Assembly (NCBI RefSeq): GCF_000761545.1
Contig: NZ_JPMY01000034.1
Coordinates: forward strand, 27,545 to 91,544
DNA length: 64,000 nucleotides
From: Pseudomonas sp. ML96
GTDB lineage: Bacteria; Pseudomonadota; Gammaproteobacteria; Pseudomonadales; Pseudomonadaceae
Direction of reading: 5' to 3'
The notes under the pieces are model-generated. The model saw nothing but the letters and a program-made list of their open reading frames with translations. It searched no databases and was not told the origin of the DNA. Within the stretch, counting starts at the first letter, position 1. Each line of letters starts with the position of its first letter. Of the stretch, positions 32,767-42,419 are shown piece after piece. The translations under genes were made by a program, and so were the position numbers.

Positions 32767-34104
32767 TCAGATGCCGAACGGAAAGGTTTCGGCCTCATGG
32801 CTCTGTTCGTCTTCCGCCAGCGCAGCCAGGGGCGAGATTGCCGTCGTACTTTCGAACCACAAATAGGCATCGAACTGCTCCCCCAGCACCGCTTCGTAGT
32901 AGTGGCTGCGCAGCTCGGTTTGCGGGCGGTAGATCACGCCGATGGCGCGCTGCAGCAGCGGTTCGCTGAGGGCATGGCGCAAGGTGGCTTTGCCAGCACC
33001 GCGCCAGTCGACCAGCGCGGCGGGCAGGCCGGCGTGCAGGAAGCGCTGCTCCCAGCTATCCGGGCGTGACGGCAGCACAGGCTTGATCTGCAGTGCACCG
33101 CCCCAGTCATCGGCGGCGGCGACTTCGCCACGGTCGGTACCCATGCCGATCAGCACGGCATCATCGCCCCAGCCGATGCGGCACAACTGGCCCAGGTTGA
33201 ATTCGCCGCGCCAGCCCATGGCGGTGGCCGCCGCATCGCCGATGTGCGAGTTATGCGCCCAGACCACCGCTTTGGCGCCGCGCCCCCGGTGTTTCAGCAC
33301 CTGCTTGAGGGTGTCGAACATGTGGTTGTCGCGCAGGTTCCAGGACGACGCCGAGGCGCGGTACATCAGCCGGTAGTACTGCTCGGCTGCGCGCACCACG
33401 CGGGCGTTCTGCGCCGCATCGAACAGCCCATCGTCACGCTCCAGGCTCTCCAGGCGTGCCCACAGCAGCTCGCCGAGTTGTTCGATCACCGCCGCTTCGC
33501 AGGAATCCTTGCCGCCCCATTCGACGCGTTCGCCATAGCTGGCCGGGTCATCCTGCCAGGGCGTCAGGCAGGCGTAGCGCTGGCGCGCCTGCGCGGCTTG
33601 GGCCGGGTCGCTGTCGTCGAGGTAGCCCAGCACTGCCTCCATCGAGGCGCGCAGGCTGTAGATATCCAGGCCGCGAAACTCGACGCGCTCATCCGCTGCC
33701 AGGGTGGCGTTGTGCTGGTGCAGCCAGCGCACGAATTCCAGAGTTTCGTGGTTGCGCCACATCCAGCTGGGGAAGCGGGTAAACACCGCGTTCTCGCCGG
33801 GGCTGTCCTGGTGGCGCACGTGGCGGTCGATGCGTGCCGCATCCGGCCAGTCGCCCTCGATGGCGACGACGTTGAAACCATGCTGTTCGATCAGCCGGCG
33901 GGTGATCGCCGCCCGTGCCCGATAGAACTCCGAGGTGCCGTGGCTGGCCTCGCCGATCAGCACCACGCGTGCATCGCCGTAGCGGGAGAAGGGTACGCCG
34001 AACTCCTCGGCATCGAAGTCCGGCAGCGGTTCGGCGCTGTGGCGCAGCAGCTGGATCAGCGCGCCATCGGAGCGCGGCGGATGGCGCAGAGCGGCGGAGG
34101 ACAT
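32767..34104 (-). CDS. erythromycin esterase-like protein
   Basis: 445 aa. The family motifs are present: GEASHGTSEFY (His and Glu of the Ere site), AIEGDWPDA, and AHNSHIGDA with the second His. Ere enzymes open macrolide lactones, but most chromosomal members, including those beside stress genes, have other or unknown substrates. I start at the ATG at 34104 (MSSAALRH), behind GAGGT; a longer in-frame upstream start at 34191 looks non-coding. It follows the same strand as DUF3182 and the hydrolase. Confidence 0.87.
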   Translation of the reverse strand: MSSAALRHPPRSDGALIQLLRHSAEPLPDFDAEEFGVPFSRYGDARVVLIGEASHGTSEFYRARAAITRRLIEQHGFNVVAIEGDWPDAARIDRHVRHQDSPGENAVFTRFPSWMWRNHETLEFVRWLHQHNATLAADERVEFRGLDIYSLRASMEAVLGYLDDSDPAQAAQARQRYACLTPWQDDPASYGERVEWGGKDSCEAAVIEQLGELLWARLESLERDDGLFDAAQNARVVRAAEQYYRLMYRASASSWNLRDNHMFDTLKQVLKHRGRGAKAVVWAHNSHIGDAAATAMGWRGEFNLGQLCRIGWGDDAVLIGMGTDRGEVAAADDWGGALQIKPVLPSRPDSWEQRFLHAGLPAALVDWRGAGKATLRHALSEPLLQRAIGVIYRPQTELRSHYYEAVLGEQFDAYLWFESTTAISPLAALAEDEQSHEAETFPFGI

Positions 34105-34339
34105 GGGGCATACCTCGTGGTGGGGCCTGTAGCGTTCGAGGTGTGGGGTGGCGGTATGTTCACGCCAATTTCGCCGCCCACTGCTCGCCACTGGGAGTCG
34201 CCGTTACGCCTCTAGCCCGCCAGCAATGCGCCTTGCAAACCGAATGGGGAGAAACCCTGAACCGCCCATGGGCCCTCCAGTCCCATTCAGGGTAGGCGCC
34301 GCGAGCCCGGCGCCATCACTCCCGACACAGGAGGACGAC

Positions 34340-34753
34340 ATGAAAATCAACGAAATCATGACGCGCAACGTACACACCGTACGCCCCGAGGAAAGCATTC
34401 GCGAGGCTGCCGCGCTGATGGCGCGCATCGACAGCGGTGCGCTGCTGGTGGAGGAGAACGACCGCCTGGTAGGCATGCTCACCGACCGCGACATCGCCCT
34501 GCGCGCCGTGGCCGAAGGCCTGCACGGCGACACGCCGGTGCGGCAGATCATGAGCGGCAACGTCTGTTACTGCTTCGAGGATGAAGACGTGCAGCACGTG
34601 GCGCAGAACATGGCCGATATCCAGAAGCGCCGCCTGCCGGTGCTCAGCCGCGAGAAGCGTCTGATCGGCGTGGTCTCGCTCGGCAACATCGCCAGCAGCC
34701 GCAGCGACAAGAGCAGCGGCACCGTGCTGCGCGGCGTCGCGCAAGCCCACTGA
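34340..34753 (+). CDS. CBS-pair domain protein
   Basis: 137 aa, two CBS motifs in tandem (about 5-60 and 70-125; MTRNVHTVRPEESIREAA and MSGNVCYCFEDEDVQ), and no other domain. CBS pairs bind adenosine nucleotides and act as energy sensors. The first 20 residues follow GGAGG at 34332-34335. It is divergent from the Ere-like gene and 23 bases upstream of the alcohol dehydrogenase. Confidence 0.92.
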   Translation: MKINEIMTRNVHTVRPEESIREAAALMARIDSGALLVEENDRLVGMLTDRDIALRAVAEGLHGDTPVRQIMSGNVCYCFEDEDVQHVAQNMADIQKRRLPVLSREKRLIGVVSLGNIASSRSDKSSGTVLRGVAQAH

Positions 34754-34776
34754 GCCCATCGGGCACGGAGAACAGC

Positions 34777-36042
34777 ATGAAAGCCGTGGTATTCCATGAT
34801 GTGGGCGATATTCGTCTGGACGATGTGCCCGAACCCACACTGCAAGAACCGACCGACGCCATCGTGCGCCTGACCGCTTCCGCCATCTGCGGTACCGACC
34901 TGCACTTCGTGCGCGGCACGGTCAGCGGCATGGCCAAGGGCACCATTCTCGGCCACGAGGGCGTCGGCATCATCGAGGCCCTGGGCGAGGACGTGCGCAA
35001 CCTGCAGGTCGGCGATCGGGTGGTGATCCCCTCGACCATCGCCTGCGGCAACTGCGCCTACTGTCGCGCCGGTTACTACGCCCAGTGCGACGATGCCAAC
35101 CCCAACGGCAAGGAGGCCGGCACGGCCTTCTTCGGCGGGCCTGAGCCTTCTGGCCCGTTCCATGGGCTGCAGGCGGAGAAGGCGCGCATTCCCTTCGCCC
35201 ATGTCGGCCTGGTGCGCCTACCCAGCGAGATCAGCGACGATCAGGCGATCCTGCTCTCGGACATCTTTCCGACCGGCTACTTCGGCGCGGAGATGGCCGA
35301 GATCACCCACGGCGACACCGTGGCCGTGTTCGGTTGCGGCCCGGTCGGCCAGTTCGCCATCGCCAGCGCCAAGCTGCTCGGCGCGGCGCGGGTGTTCGCC
35401 ATCGATCATTTGGAGGATCGGCTGCGCATGGCCCGCCAGCAGGGCGCGGAGGTGATCAACTTCGGCGAGGAAGATCCGGTGCAGACCCTGCGCCGCTTGA
35501 CCAATGGCATCGGCGTGGACCGCGCCATCGATGCAGTTGGCGTGGACGCCGAGTGCTCCTGCCATGCCGGCAGCCAGCAAGTCAGCGCCTTCCATGAGGA
35601 AATGGCCGCAGTGGCGCCCAACACCCACCCGGACGGCGCCAACTGGCACCCCGGCTCGGCGCCTAGCCAGGCGCTGCAGTGGGCGGTGGAGGCGCTGGAC
35701 AAGGCCGGCACGCTGTCGATCATCGGCGTCTATCCGCAGCAGGCGCGGCACTTCCCGATCGGCATGGCGATGAACAAGAACCTGACCATCAACATGGGCA
35801 ACTGCCATCACCGCAAGTACATCCCACGGCTGATCGAGCTGGTGCTCAACCACCGCATCGACCCGGCCAAGATCCTCACCCAGGTCAAGCCGATGAGCGA
35901 CGCCATCGAGGCGTTCAAGGCCTTCGACCGGCGCGAGCAGGGCTGGATCAAGGTCGAACTGCACCCGCAGATGCAACTCGGCGAGGGTAGCGAGGAGAGC
36001 ATCGATGAGGGGCGGGTGAACGAGGCCATTGCAAAGATCTGA
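34777..36042 (+). CDS. zinc-dependent alcohol dehydrogenase, formaldehyde dehydrogenase-like
   Basis: 421 aa. Catalytic zinc ligands are Cys38 and His60 (GHEGVG); structural zinc uses the ACGNCAYCRAGYYAQC cluster. The NAD site is GCGPVGQ. The length and the extra loop around VDAECSCHAGSQQ place it in the glutathione-independent formaldehyde dehydrogenase group rather than simple ADH. It probably removes toxic aldehydes under stress. Likely co-transcribed with the CBS gene. Confidence 0.87.
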   Translation: MKAVVFHDVGDIRLDDVPEPTLQEPTDAIVRLTASAICGTDLHFVRGTVSGMAKGTILGHEGVGIIEALGEDVRNLQVGDRVVIPSTIACGNCAYCRAGYYAQCDDANPNGKEAGTAFFGGPEPSGPFHGLQAEKARIPFAHVGLVRLPSEISDDQAILLSDIFPTGYFGAEMAEITHGDTVAVFGCGPVGQFAIASAKLLGAARVFAIDHLEDRLRMARQQGAEVINFGEEDPVQTLRRLTNGIGVDRAIDAVGVDAECSCHAGSQQVSAFHEEMAAVAPNTHPDGANWHPGSAPSQALQWAVEALDKAGTLSIIGVYPQQARHFPIGMAMNKNLTINMGNCHHRKYIPRLIELVLNHRIDPAKILTQVKPMSDAIEAFKAFDRREQGWIKVELHPQMQLGEGSEESIDEGRVNEAIAKI

Positions 36043-36108
36043 CTTGCCAATGGCAGTTCATGAAGTCGCGGTGCGCTCGTGCCGCGCACCGCGCTTGCAC
36101 CTGCAGGA

Positions 36109-36363
36109 CTAGCGCAGGCGCGGCAGCTTGGGTGCGGTGAGCAGGTCGATATCGATGATCTCGACGTTGCAGCGCTCCAGCCACTCGATGGAGGAGAGAT
36201 TGCCGAGCGGCATGGGTGGCTGGTTGTCGTAGGCATCCATCAATACATGCTCCGCCACGGCCTTGTGATTGGGCAGCTTGATGGCGTGCACGGGTACCTT
36301 CTTCACATTGCCTTCAGCCATCCGATAGGTGATCAGCCAGTTCATTTTCTTGTTTCCACTCAT
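36109..36363 (-). CDS. small conserved-looking protein of unknown function
   Basis: 84 aa with no signal peptide or membrane segment. It is basic at the N terminus (NWLITYRMAEGNVKKVP) and ends in APKLPRLR; I recognise no domain. It is convergent with the alcohol dehydrogenase and divergent from a candidate small RNA and katE. An internal start at MNWLITY is possible. Confidence 0.6.
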   Translation of the reverse strand: MSGNKKMNWLITYRMAEGNVKKVPVHAIKLPNHKAVAEHVLMDAYDNQPPMPLGNLSSIEWLERCNVEIIDIDLLTAPKLPRLR

Positions 36364-36462
36364 GGCAGGTTAGGGGGCTCAACGCAGCGGCTCAGCAGGC
36401 AAATTGTTCCTCGCTCGCACCGCTCGTCGCTAACCGACCGCAGCGAGGCGGTAAAGGTTCGA

Positions 36463-36562
36463 ACTAGTCGCGCTGTTGCGGCCTCCCAACAGTGCTCCTA
36501 GTCAGGACGACTTTTGCTTCTCATCCGAGTGCGCGCCGCCTTCAACAAGGCGGCTTCTTTTT
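36463..36562 (+). ncRNA. candidate small RNA upstream of katE
   Basis: The 330 bases between 36364 and 36693 have no gene. Within them, a two-part hairpin (ACTAG/CTAGT outer, GCGCTGTTG/CAACAGTGC inner, 36463-36502) has an 8-base loop CGGCCTCC. It is followed by a strong intrinsic terminator: GCCGCCTT/AAGGCGGC (36535-36554), loop CAAC, then TTCTTTTT. A stem with an exposed CCTCC (complementary to ribosome sites) and a terminator 30 bases later is the build of a trans-acting sRNA. The 5' end and promoter are not resolved, so expression is unproven. Confidence 0.4.
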
Positions 36563-36693
36563 GCCCGCAGAAAGCTCTCAGCCCAGCCGCGGCGCGGTTT
36601 CGCTGCAGCGAGTCGGTAGAAAAAATCGCTAGAACCTCCGCCGAACACCTTCCTCAGAACTAGGTAGCGACAGCCAGCCATGAGGAGAAAAAC

Positions 36694-38820
36694 ATGTCAG
36701 CCAAGAAGCGCCCAAGCCAGGCGGCGGGCACCGATACCATCGATCGCGGCAACAGCAACGCCAAGCTGGAGCAGCTGGAAACCTGGCGTGCCGACGCCAG
36801 CGGCGAGGCCCTGACTTCCAACACCGGGGTCAAGGTTGCCGATAACCAGAACACGCTGAAGGCCGGCGAGCGGGGCCCCTCGCTGCTGGAAGACTTCCTG
36901 ATGCGCGAGAAGATCACCCACTTCGATCACGAGCGCATTCCCGAGCGGGTAGTGCATGCCCGCGGCGCGGCGGCCCACGGCTACTTCCAGGTCTACGAGC
37001 CGCTGAGCGAGCTGACCAAGGCCGACTTCCTCAACCAGCCGCAGAAGCAGACTCCGGTGTTCGTGCGCTTCTCCACCGTGCAGGGCCCGCGCGGCTCGGC
37101 GGACACGGTGCGCGACGTGCGCGGCTTCGCCACCAAGTTCTACACCGACGAGGGCAACTTCGACCTGGTCGGCAACAACATGCCGGTGTTCTTCATCCAG
37201 GACGCGATCAAGTTCCCCGACTTCGTCCATGCGGTGAAGCCCGAGCCGCACAACGAGATCCCCACTGGCGGCTCCGCGCATGACACCTTCTGGGACTTCG
37301 TCTCGCTGCAGCCGGAGTCCGCGCACATGGTGCAGTGGGCCATGTCGGACCGCGCCATCCCGGGCGCTTACCGCGCGATGCAGGGCTTCGGCGTGCATAC
37401 CTTCCGCCTGATCAATGCCGAGGGGCGCAGCGTGTTCGTCAAGTTCCACTGGCGGCCGCTATCCGGCGTCTATTCGATGGTCTGGGACGAAGCGCAGAAG
37501 CTCGCCGGCAAGGACCCTGACTTCCACCGCCGGCAGCTGTGGGAGGACATCGAAAGCGGCGACTACCCCGAGTGGGAGCTGGGCCTGCAGGTGATCCCCG
37601 AGGAAGACGAGCACAAGTACGACTTCGATCTGCTCGACCCGACCAAGCTGGTGCCCGAGGAGCTGGTGCCGGTGCGCCTGGTCGGCAAGATGGTGCTCAA
37701 CCGCAACCCGGACAACTTCTTCGCCGAGACCGAGCAGGCGGCCTTCCATATCGGTCACGTGGTGCCGGGCATCGACTTCAGCAACGACCCGCTGCTTCAG
37801 GGGCGGCTGTTCTCCTACACCGACACCCAGCTGCTGCGCCTGGGCGGGCCGAACTTCAACGAGTTGCCGATCAACCGGCCGCTGTGCCCGTTCCACAACA
37901 GCCAGCGCGATGCGCCGCACCGCCAGACCATCAACAAGGGCAGGGCGGCCTACGAGCCCAACTCCATCGATGGCGGCTGGCCCAAGGAGACGCCGGAGGC
38001 GGCCAGCGGTGGCGGCTTCGCTTCCTATCCCGAGCCGATGAGCGGGGTGAAGCTGCGCAAGCGCGCCGACTCCTTCGCCGACCACTTCTCCCAGGCGCGG
38101 CTGTTCTGGAACAGCATGCAGCCGCACGAGCAGGAGCACATGATCGCCGCCTACAGCTTCGAGCTGGGCAAGGTGCAGAGCCGCGAAATTCGCGAGCGCG
38201 AACTCAACGAGGTGCTCGCCAACATCGACGCCACGCTGGCCAGCCGCGTGGCGGAAAACCTCGGTCTGCCGGCTCCAACTACCAAGAGCGCTGCGCCGAA
38301 GCAGAGTTCTCTGCAGGAGTCGCCGGCGCTCAGCCAGGCCAACCTGCTGTCGGGCAACATCCGCTCGCGCAAGGTGGCCATCCTGCTGGCCGAAGGCGCC
38401 AGCGCCGACGACATCAGCCACATCATCGGCGTACTCGACGGCGAGGGCGCCAGCGTCAAGCTGATCGGTCCGACCTCGGCGGCGGTGAAGACCAGCGACG
38501 GCAACACCTTGCTGCCGGATGCCACCTTCGATGGGCTGCCTTCCATCGCCCTGGACGCGGTGTTCGTACCGGGCGGCGCGGCCAAGGCCCTGCAAGAAAA
38601 CGGCGCGGCGCTGCATTACCTGCTGGAGGCCTACAAGCACCTCAAGGCCATCGCCCTGTGCGGCGACGCGGGTGACCTGGCCAAGCTGCTGCGGCTGGAT
38701 GCCGACGAGGGCCTGCTCACCGCGGCCAAGGCCTCGGACCTGTGCAGCAAGCTGGTCAAGGCCATGGCCCAGCACCGGGTGTGGGCGCGAGAGCCGAAAG
38801 CCAAGGCCATCCCGGCCTGA
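36694..38820 (+). CDS. katE: catalase HPII, large-subunit clade
   Basis: 708 aa. The catalase core holds distal His88 (VHARG), the heme region RFSTVQGPRGSADTVRDVRGFA and proximal Tyr375 in RLFSYTDTQ. The C-terminal DJ-1/PfpI-like domain (about 550-708, KVAILLAEGASADD) marks the large-subunit clade, which is resistant to heat and high peroxide. In pseudomonads katE is RpoS-controlled. AGGAG precedes the ATG. An SDR gene follows 67 bases later. Confidence 0.96.
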   Translation: MSAKKRPSQAAGTDTIDRGNSNAKLEQLETWRADASGEALTSNTGVKVADNQNTLKAGERGPSLLEDFLMREKITHFDHERIPERVVHARGAAAHGYFQVYEPLSELTKADFLNQPQKQTPVFVRFSTVQGPRGSADTVRDVRGFATKFYTDEGNFDLVGNNMPVFFIQDAIKFPDFVHAVKPEPHNEIPTGGSAHDTFWDFVSLQPESAHMVQWAMSDRAIPGAYRAMQGFGVHTFRLINAEGRSVFVKFHWRPLSGVYSMVWDEAQKLAGKDPDFHRRQLWEDIESGDYPEWELGLQVIPEEDEHKYDFDLLDPTKLVPEELVPVRLVGKMVLNRNPDNFFAETEQAAFHIGHVVPGIDFSNDPLLQGRLFSYTDTQLLRLGGPNFNELPINRPLCPFHNSQRDAPHRQTINKGRAAYEPNSIDGGWPKETPEAASGGGFASYPEPMSGVKLRKRADSFADHFSQARLFWNSMQPHEQEHMIAAYSFELGKVQSREIRERELNEVLANIDATLASRVAENLGLPAPTTKSAAPKQSSLQESPALSQANLLSGNIRSRKVAILLAEGASADDISHIIGVLDGEGASVKLIGPTSAAVKTSDGNTLLPDATFDGLPSIALDAVFVPGGAAKALQENGAALHYLLEAYKHLKAIALCGDAGDLAKLLRLDADEGLLTAAKASDLCSKLVKAMAQHRVWAREPKAKAIPA

Positions 38821-38887
38821 TGCAGAGCGTTGCCCGCGTCGAAGCGGCGCGGGCGGCATCCGCCTGAACGATTCGGAGGAACATGCG

Positions 38888-39745
38888 ATGAGCGACAAGC
38901 AGACCCTGCCAGCGCAGCACCAGGACATCCCGCACGGCAGCGAAGAGCAGATGGACCCGCAGCCGATCTACATCGACCAACACTACCGCGCCGCCGGAAA
39001 GCTGGAGGGCAGGGTGGCGATCATCAGCGGCGCCGACAGCGGCATCGGCCGGGCAGTGGCGGTGCATTTCGCCGAAGAGGGTTGCGACATCGTGCTGCTG
39101 TATTTCGACAACCACGAAGATGCCGAAGTGACCCAGGCCGAGATCGAGAAGCGCGGCCGCCAGGTTCTGGCGTTGGCCGGCGATGTGGCCGATGCCGGCT
39201 TCTGCCAGCAGGTGGTGGATCAGGCGATTGGCAGGTGGGGGCATATCGACATCCTGATCAACAATGCCGGCGAGCAGCATCCCCAGGACGGTCTGGAAGA
39301 CATCGGCGAGGAGCAGTGGGAGCAGACCTTCCGCACCAACATCTTCGGCATGTTCCAGCTGACCAAGGCGGTGCTGCCGCATCTGCAGTCGGGCGCAACC
39401 ATCGTCAACACCACCTCGATCACCGCCTATAAAGGCAACCCGATGTTGCTGGACTATTCATCGACCAAGGGCGCCGTCACCACCTTCACCCGCTCGCTGG
39501 CCCTGAACCTGGTCAAGCGCGGCATCCGGGTCAACGCGGTGGCACCGGGGCCGATCTGGACGCCGCTGATCACGTCCACCTTCCCGGCAGAGAAAGTCGC
39601 CACCTTCGGTTCGGAGACGCCGATGCAGCGTCCTGGGCAGCCAGCGGAGGTGGCGCCAGCCTTCGTCTACCTGGCCAGCAACGACTCGAGCTATGTCAGC
39701 GGCCAGGTCATTCACGTGAATGGCGGCTATGTGGTGAACGGCTGA
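38888..39745 (+). CDS. short-chain dehydrogenase (YghA-like)
   Basis: 285 aa. The nucleotide site is SGADSGIGRA, NNAG is present, and the Ser-Tyr-Lys catalytic set occurs in TTSITAYKG...LDYSSTK. The N-terminal 40-residue extension (MSDKQTLPAQHQDIPHGSEEQ) is typical of the stress-induced YghA group. I start at the ATG at 38888, 7 bases after GGAGGA. Probably co-transcribed with katE. Confidence 0.9.
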   Translation: MSDKQTLPAQHQDIPHGSEEQMDPQPIYIDQHYRAAGKLEGRVAIISGADSGIGRAVAVHFAEEGCDIVLLYFDNHEDAEVTQAEIEKRGRQVLALAGDVADAGFCQQVVDQAIGRWGHIDILINNAGEQHPQDGLEDIGEEQWEQTFRTNIFGMFQLTKAVLPHLQSGATIVNTTSITAYKGNPMLLDYSSTKGAVTTFTRSLALNLVKRGIRVNAVAPGPIWTPLITSTFPAEKVATFGSETPMQRPGQPAEVAPAFVYLASNDSSYVSGQVIHVNGGYVVNG

Positions 39746-39751
39746 GTCAGC

Positions 39752-42334
39752 TCAGCCGTCCTGGCCCAGCAGCTCGGCGAGGCGCTTGGCGATTTCGGCG
39801 TGGCGGAAGGGCTTGGCCAGTATCTCGAAACCATGGGTCTGCGCGGGTGAAAGGTTCGAATAGCCGGTGATGACCAGCACCGGCAGCTCGGGAGTGCGGC
39901 GGCGCAGCTCGCGAGCCAGCTGGATGCCGGTCTTCTCGGGCATGATCTGGTCGGTGATCAGTACATCCGGCGCCAGGCCCGCCTCGATCAGCTGCAGCGC
40001 CGCTACGGCCGAGGCCGCTTCGCGCACCTGGTAACCGAGTTCCTGCAGCTGCAGCGCGGTGGTCTGGCGCACCACGTCCTCGTCATCGACCAACAGCACC
40101 AGGGTCGGGCGCGGCGCCAGCGGAACATCGCCGGCCTCGAGCCCCTCGTTGTGCGCATGCTCCTGGGTAATGGGGAGCCAGATGTTCACCTGGGTACCAA
40201 GATCGACCTCGGAGGTGATGCTCAGGCCGCCGCCCGACTGCACGGCGAGGCCCTGCACCATCGACAGGCCCAGGCCAGTGCCCTTGCCGACGCCCTTGGT
40301 GGAAAAGAACGGCTCGGCGCAGCGCAGCAGGGTGTCGTCGTCCATGCCGCTGCCAGTGTCGGCGACCGTCAGGCGCACATAACGCCCGGCTGCCAGGTCC
40401 TTCACCTGCCCGGCAGGCACCTCGTCCACTGCGGCGCTGATCTTCAGTCGCCCGCCCTCGCTCATGGCGTCGCGGGCATTGACCGCCAGGTTGAGCACGG
40501 CCAGTTCGAGCTGGTGCGGGTCGATGATCACCGCCGGCAGCTGGCGGGGTACGCTGATGGCCACCTCGATCATCGGTCCCAGGGAGCGACTGATCAGCTC
40601 GCGCATCTCGCCGAGCAGCGTGGCCAGCACCACGGGACGGGGCTTGAGGGTCTGCCGCCGGGCGAAGGTCAGCAGGCGGCCGACCAGGATGCGTGCGCGG
40701 TCCGCCGTCTGCAGCGCGCCATCGACCAGGTTGCGTGAGCGCTCGTCGTCCAGGCGCTTTCGAATCAGGTCCAGGGTGCCCATGATCGGCGTCAGCAGGT
40801 TGTTGAAGTCATGGGCGATGCCACCGGTCAGCTGGCCGATGGTCTCCATCTTGCGCGCCTCGTGCAGCTGCGCCACGGCGGCCTCGCGCTGGGCGACTAT
40901 CGCGGTGACGCGCTCCTCCAGACTCTCGTTCAGCTCGCGCAGCTCCGTCTCGGCCTGCACCCGGTCGCTGATGTCCATGCACACGCAGAGCGCGCCGGTA
41001 CTTTCACCCTGTTCGTTCACCAGCGGGGTGATCTGCTTCTGTACCCAGACTGGGGAACCATCGGGCCGGGTGTAGCGGCGGGTGATGTCCAATGGGGTCA
41101 GGTCTGTGACGCCGTGCTCGCCGATCGGCTCACCGAAGAGGCTGTCGTTGGCCTGGCTGATGTCGCGCATGCGCAAGCCGAGCAGGGCTTCACGCGTGCG
41201 GCCGACTATCTCGCAGTAGCGATCATTGACCCGGGTGAAGCGTCCATGGCTGTCGCACACGGCGATACCGGCGCTGGCCTGATCGAACATGGCCGATATC
41301 TGCGCCGAGCTGGCGCGCAGGGCCGCTTCGGCGCGGGCATGGCTGATCGCGCCCCAGACCAGCTTGGCGGCCTCCTGGGTCAGGCGCAGTTCGCAGTCGT
41401 TGAAGGCGTGCGGCGTGGGGTAATGGATGGCCAGCATCGCTTCGAGGGCGCCGTGGCGGATCACCGGGACGTAGAGCGTGGCCGCCAGGCCCAGCTCGGC
41501 TCCCAGAGTCGCTTCGGCGAGGCCGAGGTCCGCCTCGCCGGCAATGTTGCCGCGGGCGACGCTCTGCCCGGCACGCAGTGCCAGCTGCAGAGAGTCGCCA
41601 AAGTCGCGGTAGCGGTGCACGCCAGTGGCAGAGCGGACGCCGGGTGAATGGTCCTGACGTACGTTGAAGCTCACCCCATCGGCATTGTCCTCGCCGAAGA
41701 AGACCCGTGACGCGCCGAGCATTTCGGCGAGCCTGTGCAGCGCGGTGGCCTCGATTTCGTCGGGTTCGACTATCGAGGGCAACTCCTGGCCCAGCGCGAG
41801 CAAGAACGCCTGGCGCCGCTCGAACTGCACGCGATCGGTGGTCTCGGTGACGATGCACAGCACGCCGCCGACTTCGCCGCCCACCTCGCGCACCGCCGAG
41901 TAGGAAATGTCGAAGTAGACCGTCTCGCCCAGGCCATGACGCTCGATATAGAAGGGGCGGTCCTTGGCCGAGTAGGTCTGGCCGGTCTCGTACACGCCGC
42001 GCAGCAGCGGCTCGAGGTCATCCCAGAGCTCGGCCCAGTTCTCGATCCCGGGCCTGCCGAATGCCTTGGGATGCTTGGCGCCGATGGTGGGGATGTAGGC
42101 ATCGTTGTACAGCGCCACGAACTGCGGGCCCCAGAACAGCACAACCTGTGCCTGGGCCGGCAGCACGGTGGCCATCAGGGTCTTGAGCGCGACTGACCAG
42201 GTATCGGGCGGGCCGAGCGGGGAGGTCGACCAGTCGAGGTGTTGCAGAAGATCATCGACGCTACGGCCATCCGGCTTGGGGGAAGGATGGTCGAGGGGTG
42301 TGTATACGGATTCGATAGCCAACAGCGGTTCCAT
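39752..42334 (-). CDS. hybrid sensor histidine kinase (PAS-GAF-PAS-kinase-receiver)
   Basis: 860 aa, no membrane segment, so a cytoplasmic sensor. An N-terminal PAS-like region (to about 170) and GAF (about 175-330) are followed by PAS/PAC (about 345-465) and a HisKA motif with His508 (GGIAHDFNN). The ATPase has N box NLAVNARDA and DTGSGMD. A C-terminal receiver follows (VDDED, ITDQIMPEK, AKPF). This is a complete phosphorelay; the next partner is not visible. Only 6 bases separate its stop from that of the SDR gene on the other strand. Confidence 0.9.
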   Translation of the reverse strand: MEPLLAIESVYTPLDHPSPKPDGRSVDDLLQHLDWSTSPLGPPDTWSVALKTLMATVLPAQAQVVLFWGPQFVALYNDAYIPTIGAKHPKAFGRPGIENWAELWDDLEPLLRGVYETGQTYSAKDRPFYIERHGLGETVYFDISYSAVREVGGEVGGVLCIVTETTDRVQFERRQAFLLALGQELPSIVEPDEIEATALHRLAEMLGASRVFFGEDNADGVSFNVRQDHSPGVRSATGVHRYRDFGDSLQLALRAGQSVARGNIAGEADLGLAEATLGAELGLAATLYVPVIRHGALEAMLAIHYPTPHAFNDCELRLTQEAAKLVWGAISHARAEAALRASSAQISAMFDQASAGIAVCDSHGRFTRVNDRYCEIVGRTREALLGLRMRDISQANDSLFGEPIGEHGVTDLTPLDITRRYTRPDGSPVWVQKQITPLVNEQGESTGALCVCMDISDRVQAETELRELNESLEERVTAIVAQREAAVAQLHEARKMETIGQLTGGIAHDFNNLLTPIMGTLDLIRKRLDDERSRNLVDGALQTADRARILVGRLLTFARRQTLKPRPVVLATLLGEMRELISRSLGPMIEVAISVPRQLPAVIIDPHQLELAVLNLAVNARDAMSEGGRLKISAAVDEVPAGQVKDLAAGRYVRLTVADTGSGMDDDTLLRCAEPFFSTKGVGKGTGLGLSMVQGLAVQSGGGLSITSEVDLGTQVNIWLPITQEHAHNEGLEAGDVPLAPRPTLVLLVDDEDVVRQTTALQLQELGYQVREAASAVAALQLIEAGLAPDVLITDQIMPEKTGIQLARELRRRTPELPVLVITGYSNLSPAQTHGFEILAKPFRHAEIAKRLAELLGQDG

Positions 42335-42419
42335 GTCTTCGCTCTGAAAAACGGCGCTGAAAATCCCGGGTTATCCAATACGAACGCGCGAGGCTGCGTT
42401 GCGTTCCATCGGCAAATAG

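Noticed and set aside
38342..38820. Separate DJ-1/PfpI gene behind catalase
   Set aside because: It is in one frame with the catalase core and is the normal C-terminal domain of large-subunit KatE.
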